Assembly: GCA_016946835.1 (NCBI GenBank)
Contig: JACVTC010000048.1
Location: forward strand, 597,001 to 661,000
DNA: 64,000 nucleotides
Origin: Neocallimastix lanati (nom. inval.)
Lineage: Eukaryota > Neocallimastigomycota > Neocallimastigomycetes > Neocallimastigales > Neocallimastigaceae
Direction: 5' to 3'
Below, piece by piece: positions 35,488-47,964 of this stretch; position 1 is the first letter of the stretch; every line of letters begins with the position of its first letter. A model generated the notes under the pieces. It was not told where the DNA came from and did no database searches. It worked only from the letters and a program-made list of their open reading frames with translations. A program made the position numbers and the translations under genes.

Positions 35488-36521
35488 AGTATCTCCGAAG
35501 ATGTCAATAAAATATAAGGAGATATGAAAAAAAATAGATTAGAAATTGTAGAATCTTTATCCTAGAAGAAAAATAGTAAAGAAAAAAGAAGAAGAAATAT
35601 CATATATCTCTAAAGAAAAAGAAAATAAGAACAAAAAATAAGAACAAAAATCAGCAACTTCGAAAGTTATGATCAAGATGATATTTATTAAAGGGATATA
35701 ATAATAAAAAGAAGAATCAATAATAGGAAAAAAAAAAAAAAAACGTTGTTATTTGTATGATAGTGAAGAACATTTTAGTTTATGTGTGCCCCCTTTAATC
35801 CCCCCCAAAAAAAAAAATCCTCATAATAACATTAAACACATACATAGCCGACCAATTCAGAAAATTAAATAGTTCAGTAGATGAAAAAAAATGACATTGA
35901 ATTAGGTTAGGTTACGATAGTGACTCGGATAGCAAGTGAAAGTAATAATGGGAATATCCATTCTCGTTCAGTCTTTATTTTTTCAATAAATTTTTATTAT
36001 ATTGAATTGAGTTGTTAATCATAAAACATTATACTTATTTCTATTACAAAATCATAATCTTTGATTTTATCATATATATAAAGATTCATATAAAAAAAAA
36101 ATAATAATAATTTAGTCAAAAAAAACATTGAAGAAAATTATTAAAAATAATGATGAAAAATATATATATATATATATATTTTTTTTTTTCAGAAAAAAAT
36201 TTTAAATTTTTTTTTTTTTTTTAACAATAATAAAATTGATATCAAAAATTGATCAAAAATCAAAAAAAAAAGTAAGACGAAAATGTACAAAAAAAAAATA
36301 TGAAAATTTTTAATTTCAATGGAGAGAGAGAGAGGCATTTGGAATGACGAATCTGATTTGTTAGCTATGAAAAAAAAAAAAAATTTTTTTAGGTTATACT
36401 ACGACAGATACATTTAAGAATTATTAGTAAAATTAAGTTAAGGATAATAATAAAAATATTTAAAAAAAAAAAAATAAAAAAAATTTTCTAAAGTACACAA
36501 AAATTTTTACAATACTTTGTT

Positions 36522-36535
36522 AAGGGTGGAAGGAA
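36522..36535 (+). other. Polypurine tract
   Basis: AAGGGTGGAAGGAA abuts the TGTTA of the 3' LTR. Apart from one T it is all purine, as expected for the plus-strand primer of an LTR element. Confidence 0.7.
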
Positions 36536-36929
36536 TGTTATAAAATTTAGTATTTTTTAGTTTAAAAAATTTAATTAAACATTTGAATTAATATGTTTTA
36601 TTTTAATACTACTTTGATTATAAATTTAAAATATTACAGTGGTTATATTATATATAAATAGGATTATATTATAATAATATAGAGTTAATAAAGTTTATAA
36701 ATGGAGTTTCGAAAAAATTTTTTTATTTTTATATGCCTCTTTTCTATAGTTAATATGAAAACATGAAATTTTAATGAATTAAAATATGGATGATCCATCA
36801 AATGTATTTTATATATTTATATAAATAGCATTAAATATTAAATTATATTATTAAAAAAAAAAATAAGCCTTTTTTTTGCTTCAAATAAATAAAGTTAGTA
36901 AATAAACAAAGATTGAGATTTTTTTATCA
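36536..36929 (+). repeat. 3' LTR of the 2.86-kb element
   Basis: Starts TGTTATAAAATTTAG and ends TTTTTATCA, followed by GATAT. Differences from the left LTR are mostly towards A/T. Confidence 0.85.
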
Positions 36930-36934
36930 GATAT

Positions 36935-37403
36935 AAAAAAAAATTTTATGTAATAATAATGTAATACAATGTAACGTAATTATCTATTTATTATTTATCT
37001 ATTTATTTACTTATTTAAATATTTATATGAATGAATGATTAAAAATTAGAATAATTTTATGATAAAAACAGAAAAAGATATTCATAAATAAATGAATGAA
37101 TGAATTAATAATTTAATTAATGAATAATTTAAATTAATGAATAAATAATTTAAATTAATAAATAAAATCATTTTAAATTAATGAATAAATTAATTAATAA
37201 ATAAATAATTTAATTAATTAATAAATAAATAATTTAATTAATTAATAAATAAATAATTTAAATTAATGATATGTATTTGAATTTTTTTTATTTTATTTTT
37301 ATTTTTTATTTTTATTTTTATTTTTTATATTTTATTTTTTTTTTTTTTCAATGGTAGATTGAAAATGAAATTGAAAATTAATGAAAAGTCTCCCTTTTTC
37401 AAC

Positions 37404-37436
<33 letters not shown>

Positions 37437-37680
37437 ATTAAAACTTTTAAAACTTTAATAAAAACTTTTTTTTTTTTATGTCTTAAAAAAAATTTTTTTT
37501 TTTTTAAACATATTATCATATTAAAATTTAATAAAAAATTTTTTTTATTATTTATTTATTTATTTATATTTATTTATTTATTTATTATATATATATTTTT
37601 ATTATTTATTTATTTATTTATTATATATATATATATATATTTATTATTTATTTATTTATTTATTTAAATATTTTTGTTAA
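36935..37680. other. AT-rich DNA with TTTA and AAAT repeats
   Basis: Contains imperfect TTAATTAATAAATAAATAA units (37080-37265), a poly(A) run (37402-37431) and TTTA arrays (37550-37665). No gene. Confidence 0.7.
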
Positions 37681-38158
37681 GGACTTTTTTGTATTAATCT
37701 ACACCGACATATTATGACACCCATCTTTTTAAAGAAGACCATCTAATCCATTACTGTGAGTACAAGCCTTTGGAGTCGTTTGTCTTCATCACTATCTAAG
37801 GATCACCAACTAGTCGACATACTATAAAACATTAGCCGCAATTGGCCATACCAGTTCAATGTCGACCTCATTTCTTATTCCCAATCACATGGTACTGAAA
37901 TGTGGCTGGAATTAGTTTGGAGGACTTTCATTCTTTTCATCAAAAAAAATTTAAGGAATGGTTTAATGTTTCTCTTTTCAAGTTAATAAAATTTAAGATT
38001 TATTTAATACCTATAAATGTATGATCATATTCTTTTGCTCAACCCAAAAATACGCAGTAACCTTAACTCAACTCAAGATCTGAGTAGAATCCGATGTAAA
38101 ATGTTAAATTATACTTAACCATAACGAATGAACTTCCAACTTTATTTATGAGGAAAAG

Positions 38159-38204
<46 letters not shown>

Positions 38205-38330
38205 AAGGATGAAAAAAATACCCTAAAAGGATGAAAATCACCCCATATAAATTCAAGGAGATAATTGTGGAATTAATCCAGAAAACCTTATGTGTATTGG
38301 CCCCCACTAACTAATTATCAAAATAAAAAC
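37681..38330. other. Unexplained GC-richer segment without a long frame
   Basis: About 650 bp of visibly higher G+C than its surroundings (for example TTTGGAGTCGTTTGTCTTC and CAATTGGCCATACCAG), interrupted by poly(A) at 38158-38199. Both strands are closed by frequent stops. Peptide scraps on the plus strand (such as EDFHSFHQKKFKEWF) suggest decayed coding sequence, most likely another transposon, but I recognise no domain. A part around 37820-37870 resembles 40118-40150. Confidence 0.45.
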
Positions 38331-41052
38331 TGAAAAGACTTTGTTTTTTTTTTTATTTATTTAACAGTGATAAAATGATAATGATATATAATACTGATAA
38401 ATATGGAATATTATTATTTAATATTATTTTATATTATTTATCATTATTTATTATTATTTAATAATATTTTATATTATTTAATATTATATAGTATTATTAT
38501 TTAATATTATTTAATATTATTATTTAATATTATTTAATACTAATATAAATAAATATTTTGTTTATTTATTTATTTATTATTACTTATATATTTATAGTCG
38601 TGAATATATTTCTTTATTTAAATTTATATTGGTATTTGTATTCATATACTAGCATGAAATGCCATGCCAAAAGTTTTTTGATAATTTTAAACACAAATAA
38701 TTTATATAGAATAAATTTTAAATAATAAAATTTAAATATTCAATATATTTATATTTACATTTACATTTATATAATACATATATAATATAATATAATATAT
38801 ATAATAATAAAAAAAGAAAATTTTGTAAAAGTAACACAAAAAATTAATTAATTAATTAATTAATTTATTATTAAAATTAAAATTAAAATAAAATTAAAAA
38901 ATTAAAATTTTTTTTTTTTAAAATTAAATTTAATTTTTTTATTGATGTATAAATGAATAAAATGCAATACAAACTTTATTTTATAGAATTTAAATGATGT
39001 TATAATCACCAACAAAATAATGAGCAACCCCATAAAAATATGTTAATATAAACATAAATAAAATAATTGTGAATTTTGAAATGAAACACTATAAAATATA
39101 TAAAAAAAATAAACATTTTATAAAATTTTATAAAATAGAATATGAAATCATATCAACTGTATAAAATATAAAACAAAAAACATAAAACATAAAATATAAA
39201 AATTAATTATAAAATATTTATTGAAAGATTGAAAAAATTTTTAGGTACAACAAAAGAAGGGTACAAAATTGTTATTTATAAGATTGAGGCCACCTCATCC
39301 TCCCAATTTTTTTTTTTTTTTTTTTTGTTTAAAAAAAAAATTTAAATCATTAAAAAATATATATATATATATATGTATGTATATATATATAACAAAAAAT
39401 AATAATAATAATAATAATAATATATATATATAAATAAAAAAAAAAATTTAAAGAACAAAATGAATATTAAAAAAAAAATAAATTATAAAAAATATTAAAA
39501 TATATATATATCTATTTTAATAAAATAAAAAAATATGGAGGGGTTCATTACATATAAAGAATATCTATTAGTAATATAAAAATATGAAATATTAAATATG
39601 GAATATGAGTGAAATATGTATAATAAATGATAAAAATAGGATAAAAATAGTTAAAAATATATATAAGCTATAGATATAGATATATATTAAATATTAACTA
39701 ATAATAATATTTAATAATAATAAATAATAAATAATAAATGTTTCATTAATATATTTATTTATTTATTTATTTATTAAATTTATTTTTTTTTTTATTATTA
39801 TTTTTTTTTAATAGGCCGCAATTATTGCTAACTGTAAAACTTTATTCATTTATTTAATTAATGACATGACATGAATATTTTTTTTTTAAAAAAAAAAAAA
39901 ATTAATATAATAAAAAAAAATAAAAAAATAAAACACAAAATTAATATAATAAATAAATATATATATATATATACATATATAAAATAATAATATAAAAAGA
40001 AATAAAAATAAACATTATTTATTCAAAATTGAACATCATAAAAATAAACATTATTTTTTTTCTTTTTTTTTTTTTCTTTAAAAATTAAACTGTATTTTTC
40101 ACCCTGATGAGTTTACTTTTATACCGTTGGAATAGCCAATTCATGTCGACTACTAGCTCTAGGAATTATATAAATATTAAATATTTTATAAAAAAAAAAA
40201 AATAAAAATATAAAAAAAAATAATAATATAAAAAAAAAATAATAATATAAAAAAAAATAATAATAATAATAATATATAAAATATAAAAAAAAATATACAT
40301 ATATATATATAAAAAAAAAAAGGAAAATAAAGTTTTCTGTGTAAATAATACAAATTTTTATTATATTTTTGTTTTTTTGTTTGTTGTTTTTTTTGTTTTT
40401 GAAAAATGACTATAAAAGAAGTTTATATATATATTTAATTTTTTTTTGTTTGTTTTTGTTTTGTTTCTTATTATTATTTCTATTTTAATTTACATATACA
40501 TATATGTAATTATTATCACAAGTGTTTTTAATGTAATAATTTAAAAAAATTTTTTTTTTATAATTTTTACTTTAATTTTTATTTTTATTTATTTAATTTT
40601 TTTATTATTTTATTATTATTACTTAAAAGAATAAATAAATAAATAATTTAATTTTAAATATATAAACAAAAATATTAAAAAAAAAAAAATATTATTTTTT
40701 TTTTTTTTTTTTTTTTTAATTTTAACTTGTTTGCTCTACTAAAAATTTTTATAATATTTCTTTTTTAAATGAAATAAATATAAAATTTATATTATATTTT
40801 TTAATTATTTTTTTTTTTTTTTTTTTACATTTAAAATAATATTATTATTTCTATAGTTCCTCTATTTATTATTTAATATATATATTAATATCTATAATAA
40901 TTATTAAATAATTTTATTTTTTAATTTGTATTTTTCTTAGTTTTGTTTTTAAATAAATAATAATTTAAAATATTACTTTCTTTTTTTTTTTAAAAAATAA
41001 AAAAAAAAAAATTCCACTTTAGTTTAATTAATTATTATTATTATTATATAAA
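38331..41052. other. AT-rich spacer downstream of the CotH gene
   Basis: Holds ATTATTTAATATT repeats (38400-38545), AT runs (39360-39390), poly(T) blocks (40697-40717, 40809-40826) and a short unique patch at 40085-40165. The last 70 bp before 41053 are the 3' flank of the minus-strand CotH gene. No gene. Confidence 0.7.
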
Positions 41053-43110
41053 TTAATTAGACTTCTTAATGGTCTTCTTAACGACACGAGTCTTCTTAAC
41101 AACTACTGTCTTAACAACAGTCTTTTTGGTCTTAGTAGTTTTAGCCTTAGTAGTGGTAGTCTTAGCAGTAGTAGTCTTAGCCTTAGTAGTAGCTACTGGA
41201 GCAGCAGCAGTGGTGGTGGTGGTGGTAACTGGAGCAACAGTAGTGGTTTCAATAGAAGAAATTGGAATGGAGGTAGTAGCCTCAACTTCTTCACCTGGAG
41301 CAACGGTAGTAGTAGTGGCATTCATATCTGGAATATAGACATAGGTAGTTTCATAGTTTTCAGCATAGGTAACAAACTTATAGTCTTCAAGATACTTCTT
41401 ACCGACGCTACAGTCAACCTTATAATTTTCACAAACATAGGCAAATTTATCGAGGACGAATTTCTTTAATGGGTAAGAGAAACCTTCCCAGATGAAGAAG
41501 TGAGTTTGAATGGTTCTGAAGTCAGTACTACCTTCCCATTGATCAAAGTTGAAATCATACAATAAACTGGCAGTGTTAATTCTACCGGGTAAGACACCAT
41601 TTTCATCTGGAGTTCTGTCTTCCTTAACATATGGTCTAATGAAGTCCTTAATTTCATCAATTCTCTTAAATAAGAATTCTGGATTGAAGGCATTGTCAAT
41701 AATTTCTTGAAGATATTTAAGGAAGAGACCTTCATCTTCATTATAGAGGGTTTGAATGAAATTTTTATCTTGAGGAATCCAATCCTTGAATGAAACCTTA
41801 GCCCAGGTATCTGGGTTAGTAGAATCGACACCCTTTGGAACACGATTCCATAAACCTAAATCGAGTTCACCACCAAAAGTAGTATCGAAATCGTATAAAC
41901 TGAAGACCCATTTACCCTTTGGAATCTTGTAAACATTGTAGTTGTGACCATAGATGGTTAAATGATCCCATGAGGCGGTAAGCCATTCTAAAATAATATA
42001 TTTGTAAAAGTTTTCAATATCAAAGATGTCTTCAACATCCTTAACGGATTTAGCTGAATCAAGAGCCTTTAAAAGTTCTCCAAATTCAGTCATATCTGGA
42101 TTTTCTTCATTTTCATTGGTACATATGCTAACGCTATCATAAGTTAATTGAGCACCATTTTCCTTACATTGAATTAAATGAGTGGTGTCGACATCATCGT
42201 ATTCAATTTCAACATAAGATTTCTTTAAGGAATCTAATAAAACATTAAAACCTAAATCTTCTCCGTTAATTGTCATCTTAATGTAGTTAGCAGAAATACT
42301 ATTAACTAAATTTAAACGATTAGTAATATCACAGAAAAGCTTTGAACGAATCATGGATGGATCTCTAATATCGGAACGAATACGGAAGTTCTTTCTACCG
42401 TAAAGTTCATCCTTACCACGAATCTTGAAATTGAAAGCTGCCTTTGGATAATAGTGAGAAGATCTACCACCTAAAGAAAAGTTAACTTTCTTAAAGGATT
42501 GCTTTTCACTATTTGATTAGTTTTTTTTTTTTTTTTCAAAGGAAAAATATTAAAAATTATCATTATAATTAAATATTTATATTTATTATAAATAAAAAAT
42601 TATTAAATATATTAATAAAATAGAAAATAATGATAATATTCATTAGAATAATAATGTTTATTAAATATAGATATTGATTATATATAGATAATAATTAAAT
42701 AATATATATTAAAATAAGAATATATTAATTAGATAATGATACTAATTATATATATTTATAATATTTATATATATTAAGTCATGAATTCCAATATATATAT
42801 ATATTTGTTTTTGTTTTTCTTTTTTTTTTTTTTTAAAAGAAAAAACTTACCCATTTAAAGTAAATACCATAGTGGCATTTTTAGTACTGAATTCAGACCA
42901 TGGAATTTGATCACCATCAGCCATCATAGAATCAAAAATACATTGTTTTAATTGACCATATTCTTCTTCTGGAATAGTAAAGTCCATGGTTGGAACAGCA
43001 TTATCGGTTAATTTAAAAATTTCAGCTCTCTTAGCATTGCTAAGAAAACCTTCCGCCTTAACAGAGACAGCTAAAGCAGCTAAAGTGGAAAAAATATTAA
43101 GTAATTTCAT
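41053..43110 (-). CDS. Secreted CotH-family (atypical kinase-like) protein
   Basis: Two exons, 42851-43110 and 41053-42508, joined at GG|GTAAGT..AAATAG|T with frame kept, give 571 aa. The N-terminus (MKLLNIFSTLAALAVSVKA) is a good signal peptide. The body matches CotH kinase-like proteins: VFTLNG, then LGGRSSHYYPKAAFNFKI, KNFRIRSD, and the catalytic-core-like segments HNYNVYK at about 275-281 and YDFDTTFGG at about 292-300. From about residue 468 the tail is Thr/Val/Ala-rich, then a very basic TKAKTT/VVKKT repeat to the end, probably a glycosylated linker. Anaerobic fungi carry many CotH proteins, often with dockerins; no Cys-rich dockerin is visible here, so this one is probably not scaffold-bound. 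Codon choice is as biased as in eRF1, suggesting strong expression. Substrate unknown. Confidence 0.9.
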
Positions 43111-43284
43111 TTTATATATATATATATTTTTAATTTTTTTTTTTTTTTATAATTTTTTTTTTATTTTATTTATGAGGTAAATTTTTTTTTTTTTTTTTTG
43201 AAAGGAAAATTTTCTATTTATATAAAAAAAAAAAAAAAAATAATTTAAATAATATAAAAAAAATATTAACTAATAAAACAAATA

Positions 43285-43321
<37 letters not shown>

Positions 43322-44247
43322 TATTTTATTATATTAAATTTATTTAAATATTAATTAAATAAAAAAATTTTAAATGAAATTAAATAATAATCATTGTGTG
43401 TAACATAAAAAATTTATATAAATTCTAGACGACTTTTTTTTTTTTTTGTTTTTTTAGTTTTGTTTTGTTTATTTGTATTATTTATTTATTCAACCAATAT
43501 TTGATAAAAATTAAGTAAATAATAATAAATAATAATATATGGAATAATAAATAATTAAATAATTAAATATTTCAATAATTAAATAATAATATTTGAATAA
43601 TTAAATAATAATATTTGAATAATTGAATAAATTTATTTAATTAATTAAAAAATAAAAAAATGAAAAATGAAAAATAAAATAAAAATGAAAAATTAATCAT
43701 TAATATTTAAATTAAAATATTAAATAAGTAAAAAAAAAGTTATCGATTTTGATGTATTAATCATAAATGATATATTTTCCATAAATGTTATATTTGATAT
43801 TATTTTATATTTTATTAATTAAAAAAAAAATGAATAATAAATTGAATAGTAAGTAATAAAATGATAATAAATTTAAATATATATAGATTTTTATTTGTAT
43901 AAAAACTTTAAATAAAAATTTTTTAAAAAATTTTTACCAAATTTAAACTTTTTGTTTAGGAGTCATAAAATTTAGAGTTTAAATCATTATGTCAACTTTA
44001 ATGAATATATTTTAGGATACAATCTAAATTAAAATGATTTTATATTTTGTGGCTTGAACATTTAAACATATTTTTTAATATATTTCAACTTTTTTTTTTT
44101 TTTTTTAAACCATTCCAAACACAAAATATATTAAAAAAAAGAAAAAAATTTTTTTTGATGAATTGTTTTGTTACACAAAATCAATGTAAGAAAAAATTAA
44201 AAAAAAAAAAAACAGAAGCATTTTAATTATAAAATAAATTAAATAAA

Positions 44248-44284
<37 letters not shown>

Positions 44285-44548
44285 AGATAATTTTTTTTTT
44301 ATAAAAACAATGAAAGAATTTAATAAATAGATATGTTAATTTAAACATAAAAAATAAATAAATAAATAAATATATATATATATAAATAAAACAATGCATT
44401 ATTTTTCTTAATTTTTTTATTTTTTTTTTGTTTAAATTTTTTTTTTATTATTTTATTGTTTATTGTTCTTGAATGGATTTTTTTTTTTTCTTTTTAGTGT
44501 AGACCGAGACTCATAATTTAATTATTAATAAATAATTTATGCATCTCT

Positions 44549-44769
44549 ATAAATAGATAAAGAAAAAAAAGTGATTCTATTTAATTATTTATTAATAACT
44601 AATTAATTAATTAAATAATAAATATAAAATTTTATACTCCACTTTTTTTATCTATTTATTAATTAGTTATTAATAAATAATTAAATAGAATCACTTTTTT
44701 TTATCTATTTATTAATTAGTTATTAATAAATAATTAAATAGAATCACTTTTTTTCTTTATCTATTTATT
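44549..44769. repeat. Long inverted repeat, 55-bp arms
   Basis: The left arm 44549-44605 (ATAAATAGATAAAG, A-run, GTGATTCTATTTAATTA and so on to ACTAATTA) is the reverse complement of 44714-44769 except for one base in the A/T run. A second, shorter copy of the right arm (44659-44700) fills most of the loop. The size and AT-rich arms resemble a small inverted-repeat element, but no target duplication was identified. Confidence 0.85.
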
Positions 44770-44805
44770 AATTAGTTATTAATTAGTTATTAATTAACTA
44801 TTATT

Positions 44806-45024
44806 TTTATCTATTTATTAATTATTATTTTATATATAAATTATTATTTTTATCTATTTATTAATTATTATTTTATATATAAATTATTATTTTTATCTAT
44901 TTATTAATTATTATTTTATATATAAATTATTATTTTTATCTATTTATTAATTATTTATTATTTTTATCTATTTATTAATTATTTATTATTTCTATCTATT
45001 TATTAATTATTATTTTATATATAA
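44806..45024. repeat. Tandem array, about 43-bp unit
   Basis: The unit TATTTTTATCTATTTATTAA followed by TTATTATTTTATATATAAAT repeats about four times, with two shortened units near 44940-45000. Confidence 0.85.
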
Positions 45025-45650
45025 ATATATTCATTTAATTAACATAATATATTATTTTTTAATAAGAAATAAAGTTCTTTTTTTATTATTATTTCATGAT
45101 CGATTTACCATAGATATCTACATGTAACAGAGACTTAAAAATATTAAAGAATAGTATAAAAAAAGATAAAATTTAAATAAATAAAAAATATATAAATTTA
45201 AATATAAATATAAATAAATATTATAAATATTATATATATAAAAAAAAGTTATACAGAGCAGAATAATCGTTTATTTAGTTAATTCATTTCTTTATCAAAA
45301 TATAAAATATATAAAATGAATAGCTCTCCATAAAAGGTTAGGTTATAAAAATTTTAATATTTTTTTTTTTTTTTTGTAATATAAAAAAGTTTCCAAAAAT
45401 AGATTTCTGTACATTTTGAAATAAAATTTAAATGAACATTTTCAAATATATTAAATACATCTGTATTTATTAATAAAATTATTTATAGTATATATAATAA
45501 ATGAGTAAATATGAATATATTATAAAATATATTATATACAATGTATATACAATGTTATATATATCATTGGTGTATTGTGAATTAATTATAATATATTATA
45601 AATTATTCATTTACTTTAATTGAAAAAGAAAAAAAGGGAAAAAAAATATA

Positions 45651-45757
45651 TAAAAATTATTGATATATGTTAAAAATTATTGATATATGTTAAAAATTAT
45701 TGATATATGTTAAAAATTATTGATATATATAAAAATTACTGATATATATAAAAATTA
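45651..45757. repeat. 20-bp tandem repeat, about 5 copies
   Basis: AAAAATTATTGATATATGTT repeats exactly with a 20-bp period at 45652-45730 and then decays into AAAAATTACTGATATATAT. Confidence 0.9.
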
Positions 45758-45893
45758 CATATGTGAAAAAAATACAAAAAATACATATATATAAAATATA
45801 TATATATATAAAAAAAATATTTTTTTTTTCTATTAAATAACAACAAAAAATAATAAAAAAGGAAAAGAAAAAAGGAAAAAAAAAGTTTTCTAA

Positions 45894-45898
<5 letters not shown>

Positions 45899-45958
<60 letters not shown>
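45899..45958. repeat. (ATT)n microsatellite
   Basis: About 60 bp of perfect TTA/ATT triplets. Confidence 0.95.
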
Positions 45959-45959
<1 letters not shown>

Positions 45960-47964
45960 AATCTGAATTGACTATTCTTTTCAATTTAAATTAGAAAAAA
46001 ATAAAAAAAGATTAAATATAAAGTAAATTAGTCTTTACTTTTTTTTTTTAGGTTGAATCTTCTTCATTCATACAATCAATTGGATTTTTAAAATTAAATA
46101 CAGAGAGAGCTTTTTTATTTTATTTTATTTTATTTTATTTTATTTTATTTTATTTTATTTTATATACTTGTACTTTTATATTATTACATTCAATATTTAT
46201 TTTATTTTATTTAGATAATAATCAGTGATTAATTTCAAATTAAAATATATATATATATAATAATAATAAATATATATATTTATTAAATAAAAGAAAATGA
46301 TATGATAAATATGATATACTGTTTGTATAAGTTTTTTTTCATAATTTACATAACATAAAAATAAAAATAAAAATAAAAATTTATAGTTTGAAAAAGGATT
46401 TATATTATATAAATTTTATTTATAAATCAAAAAAAGAGATTTATGATAGAATGCCTTATTATTGTTATTTTTTTTTTCTTTTTCTTTTTATTTTTATTTT
46501 ATAAAATAAGTAAATAATTAATTAAATAGAATATTTATCATAAAATTTGTTATGTTTTATTTCATATTATTCATTTTAAATTTTTATTTTTATATTTATA
46601 TTATTTTTATTTTTATTTTATTTTATTTTTCTTTTTTTTTATTTTTCTTTTTTTTTTTTTTTTTTTTTTTGCTATTTTTAATAATGAATGTTACTTTAAA
46701 CTGAACAAAAGAGCAATTACATCATATATTAAATAATCAAAAGAAAAAAAAAAATAATCTATAAAATAATTATATCAATAGAAAGATATAATTTATATTT
46801 TAAAAAAAGTTTAACACGAAAAGAAATAAAAATAATTAAAAAAAAAAAAAAAATTGAAAAAAAAAAAATAAAAATAATAAAAAATAAAAATAATATAAAA
46901 TAAAAAATATTCTATTTTTATTTATTTATATATATATTTATATGATTTTTCTTTTTTCTTTTCTTTCTTTTTTATCTTTTTTTTTTTTTTTTTTTTTTTT
47001 TTTGACAGATAGGAAAGTAATGAATAGAACGTTTAAAGTTATGCTTAACTGCGTAGAAATAGTGGAATGCATAACCCATAAAGAGATGAAAACCAAAAAA
47101 AAAAAAAAAAAAAAAAATTTTTTATTTATTTTTTTATTATAAATTAAAATTAAAATTAAAATTAAAATTATTAAAATGCATGTGCTAAAAATTTATCTTA
47201 ATTTATTTATTTAATAATAATATCACATATCATATTTATAAATAATAAACATAATTTTTATAAAAAAAATTTTAATTATTAAAATTTCACATTTTCTATT
47301 TTATTTTTTATTTTCTATTTTATTTTTTATTTTTTATTTTCTATTTTATTTTTTATTTTTATTTTTATTTTTATTTTTTTATTTTTTTATTTTTTTATTT
47401 TTTTTTTTTATTTTTTTATTTTTTTTTTAAATTATTAAGAAATAGAAAAAAGAAAATTGTATAGAGAGAAATAAATTTCAAGATAAAATTATAAAAAATA
47501 AAAAATATAAAATTTATCAAAAATATAAATTTTATGAAAAAAAAAAAAAAAATAAAAAAATAAAAATAGCTAAATTAAAATTATACAATTAAAAATAATT
47601 ACTTGGGATTTTTTAAACTTTAAAATTTATATTATTTTAAGCTTTTTTTTTTTTTTTCTTTTTTAAATAATTTATATTATTAATGATTGTAATTATATAA
47701 TTATTAATTATTCTTATATAATTATTATTTATTATTACTTTTTATTAATTTATTATTAATTTATTTATAATTATTAATATTATTATTTTTTTTTTTTTTT
47801 TTGATGTAGTAATTAAAAATATTATAATCATTAATAAATATACAAATATTTTATTATAATAAATATTATTATTGTTAATTAATTAATTGATTAATTATTT
47901 TTTTAATGATGTTTAATTAAATTACTATCCTACATAATCATAATTTTATTTTACAAGTTTTTCT

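Larger units (their letters stand above)
34069..36929 (+). mobile_element. Complete small LTR retrotransposon, likely non-autonomous
   Basis: Two related LTRs in direct orientation (34069-34477 and 36536-36929) bound a 2058-bp internal region. The 5-bp GATAT flanks both sides (34064-34068 and 36930-36934), a target-site duplication. A primer-site-like GATTAAGAG follows the left LTR and a polypurine tract precedes the right one. The interior has no recognisable protease, integrase or RT. It is rich in Lys/Glu-type codons (for example NKKSEKNSAYLILQVLKNK at about 35135) and near 35747 has RCYLYDSEEHFSLC, resembling a damaged CCHC zinc knuckle, so a gag-only coding origin is plausible. Several stops interrupt it. 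The LTRs have diverged, so the insertion is not recent. Confidence 0.85.
43111..47964. other. AT-rich intergenic region with several tandem repeats
   Basis: No gene in about 4.85 kb. Besides poly(A)/poly(T) it contains a long inverted repeat (44549-44769), a 43-bp array (44806-45024), a 20-bp array (45651-45757), an ATT microsatellite (45899-45958) and a TTTTA array (46111-46162). Slightly richer patches at 43970-44060, 45090-45150 and 47000-47090 show no domain-like frame. Confidence 0.75.

Noticed and set aside
40088-40150. CTGATGAG resembling a hammerhead ribozyme core
   Set aside because: The required GAAA after stem II is not found at the right place, and the flanks do not pair into three stems.
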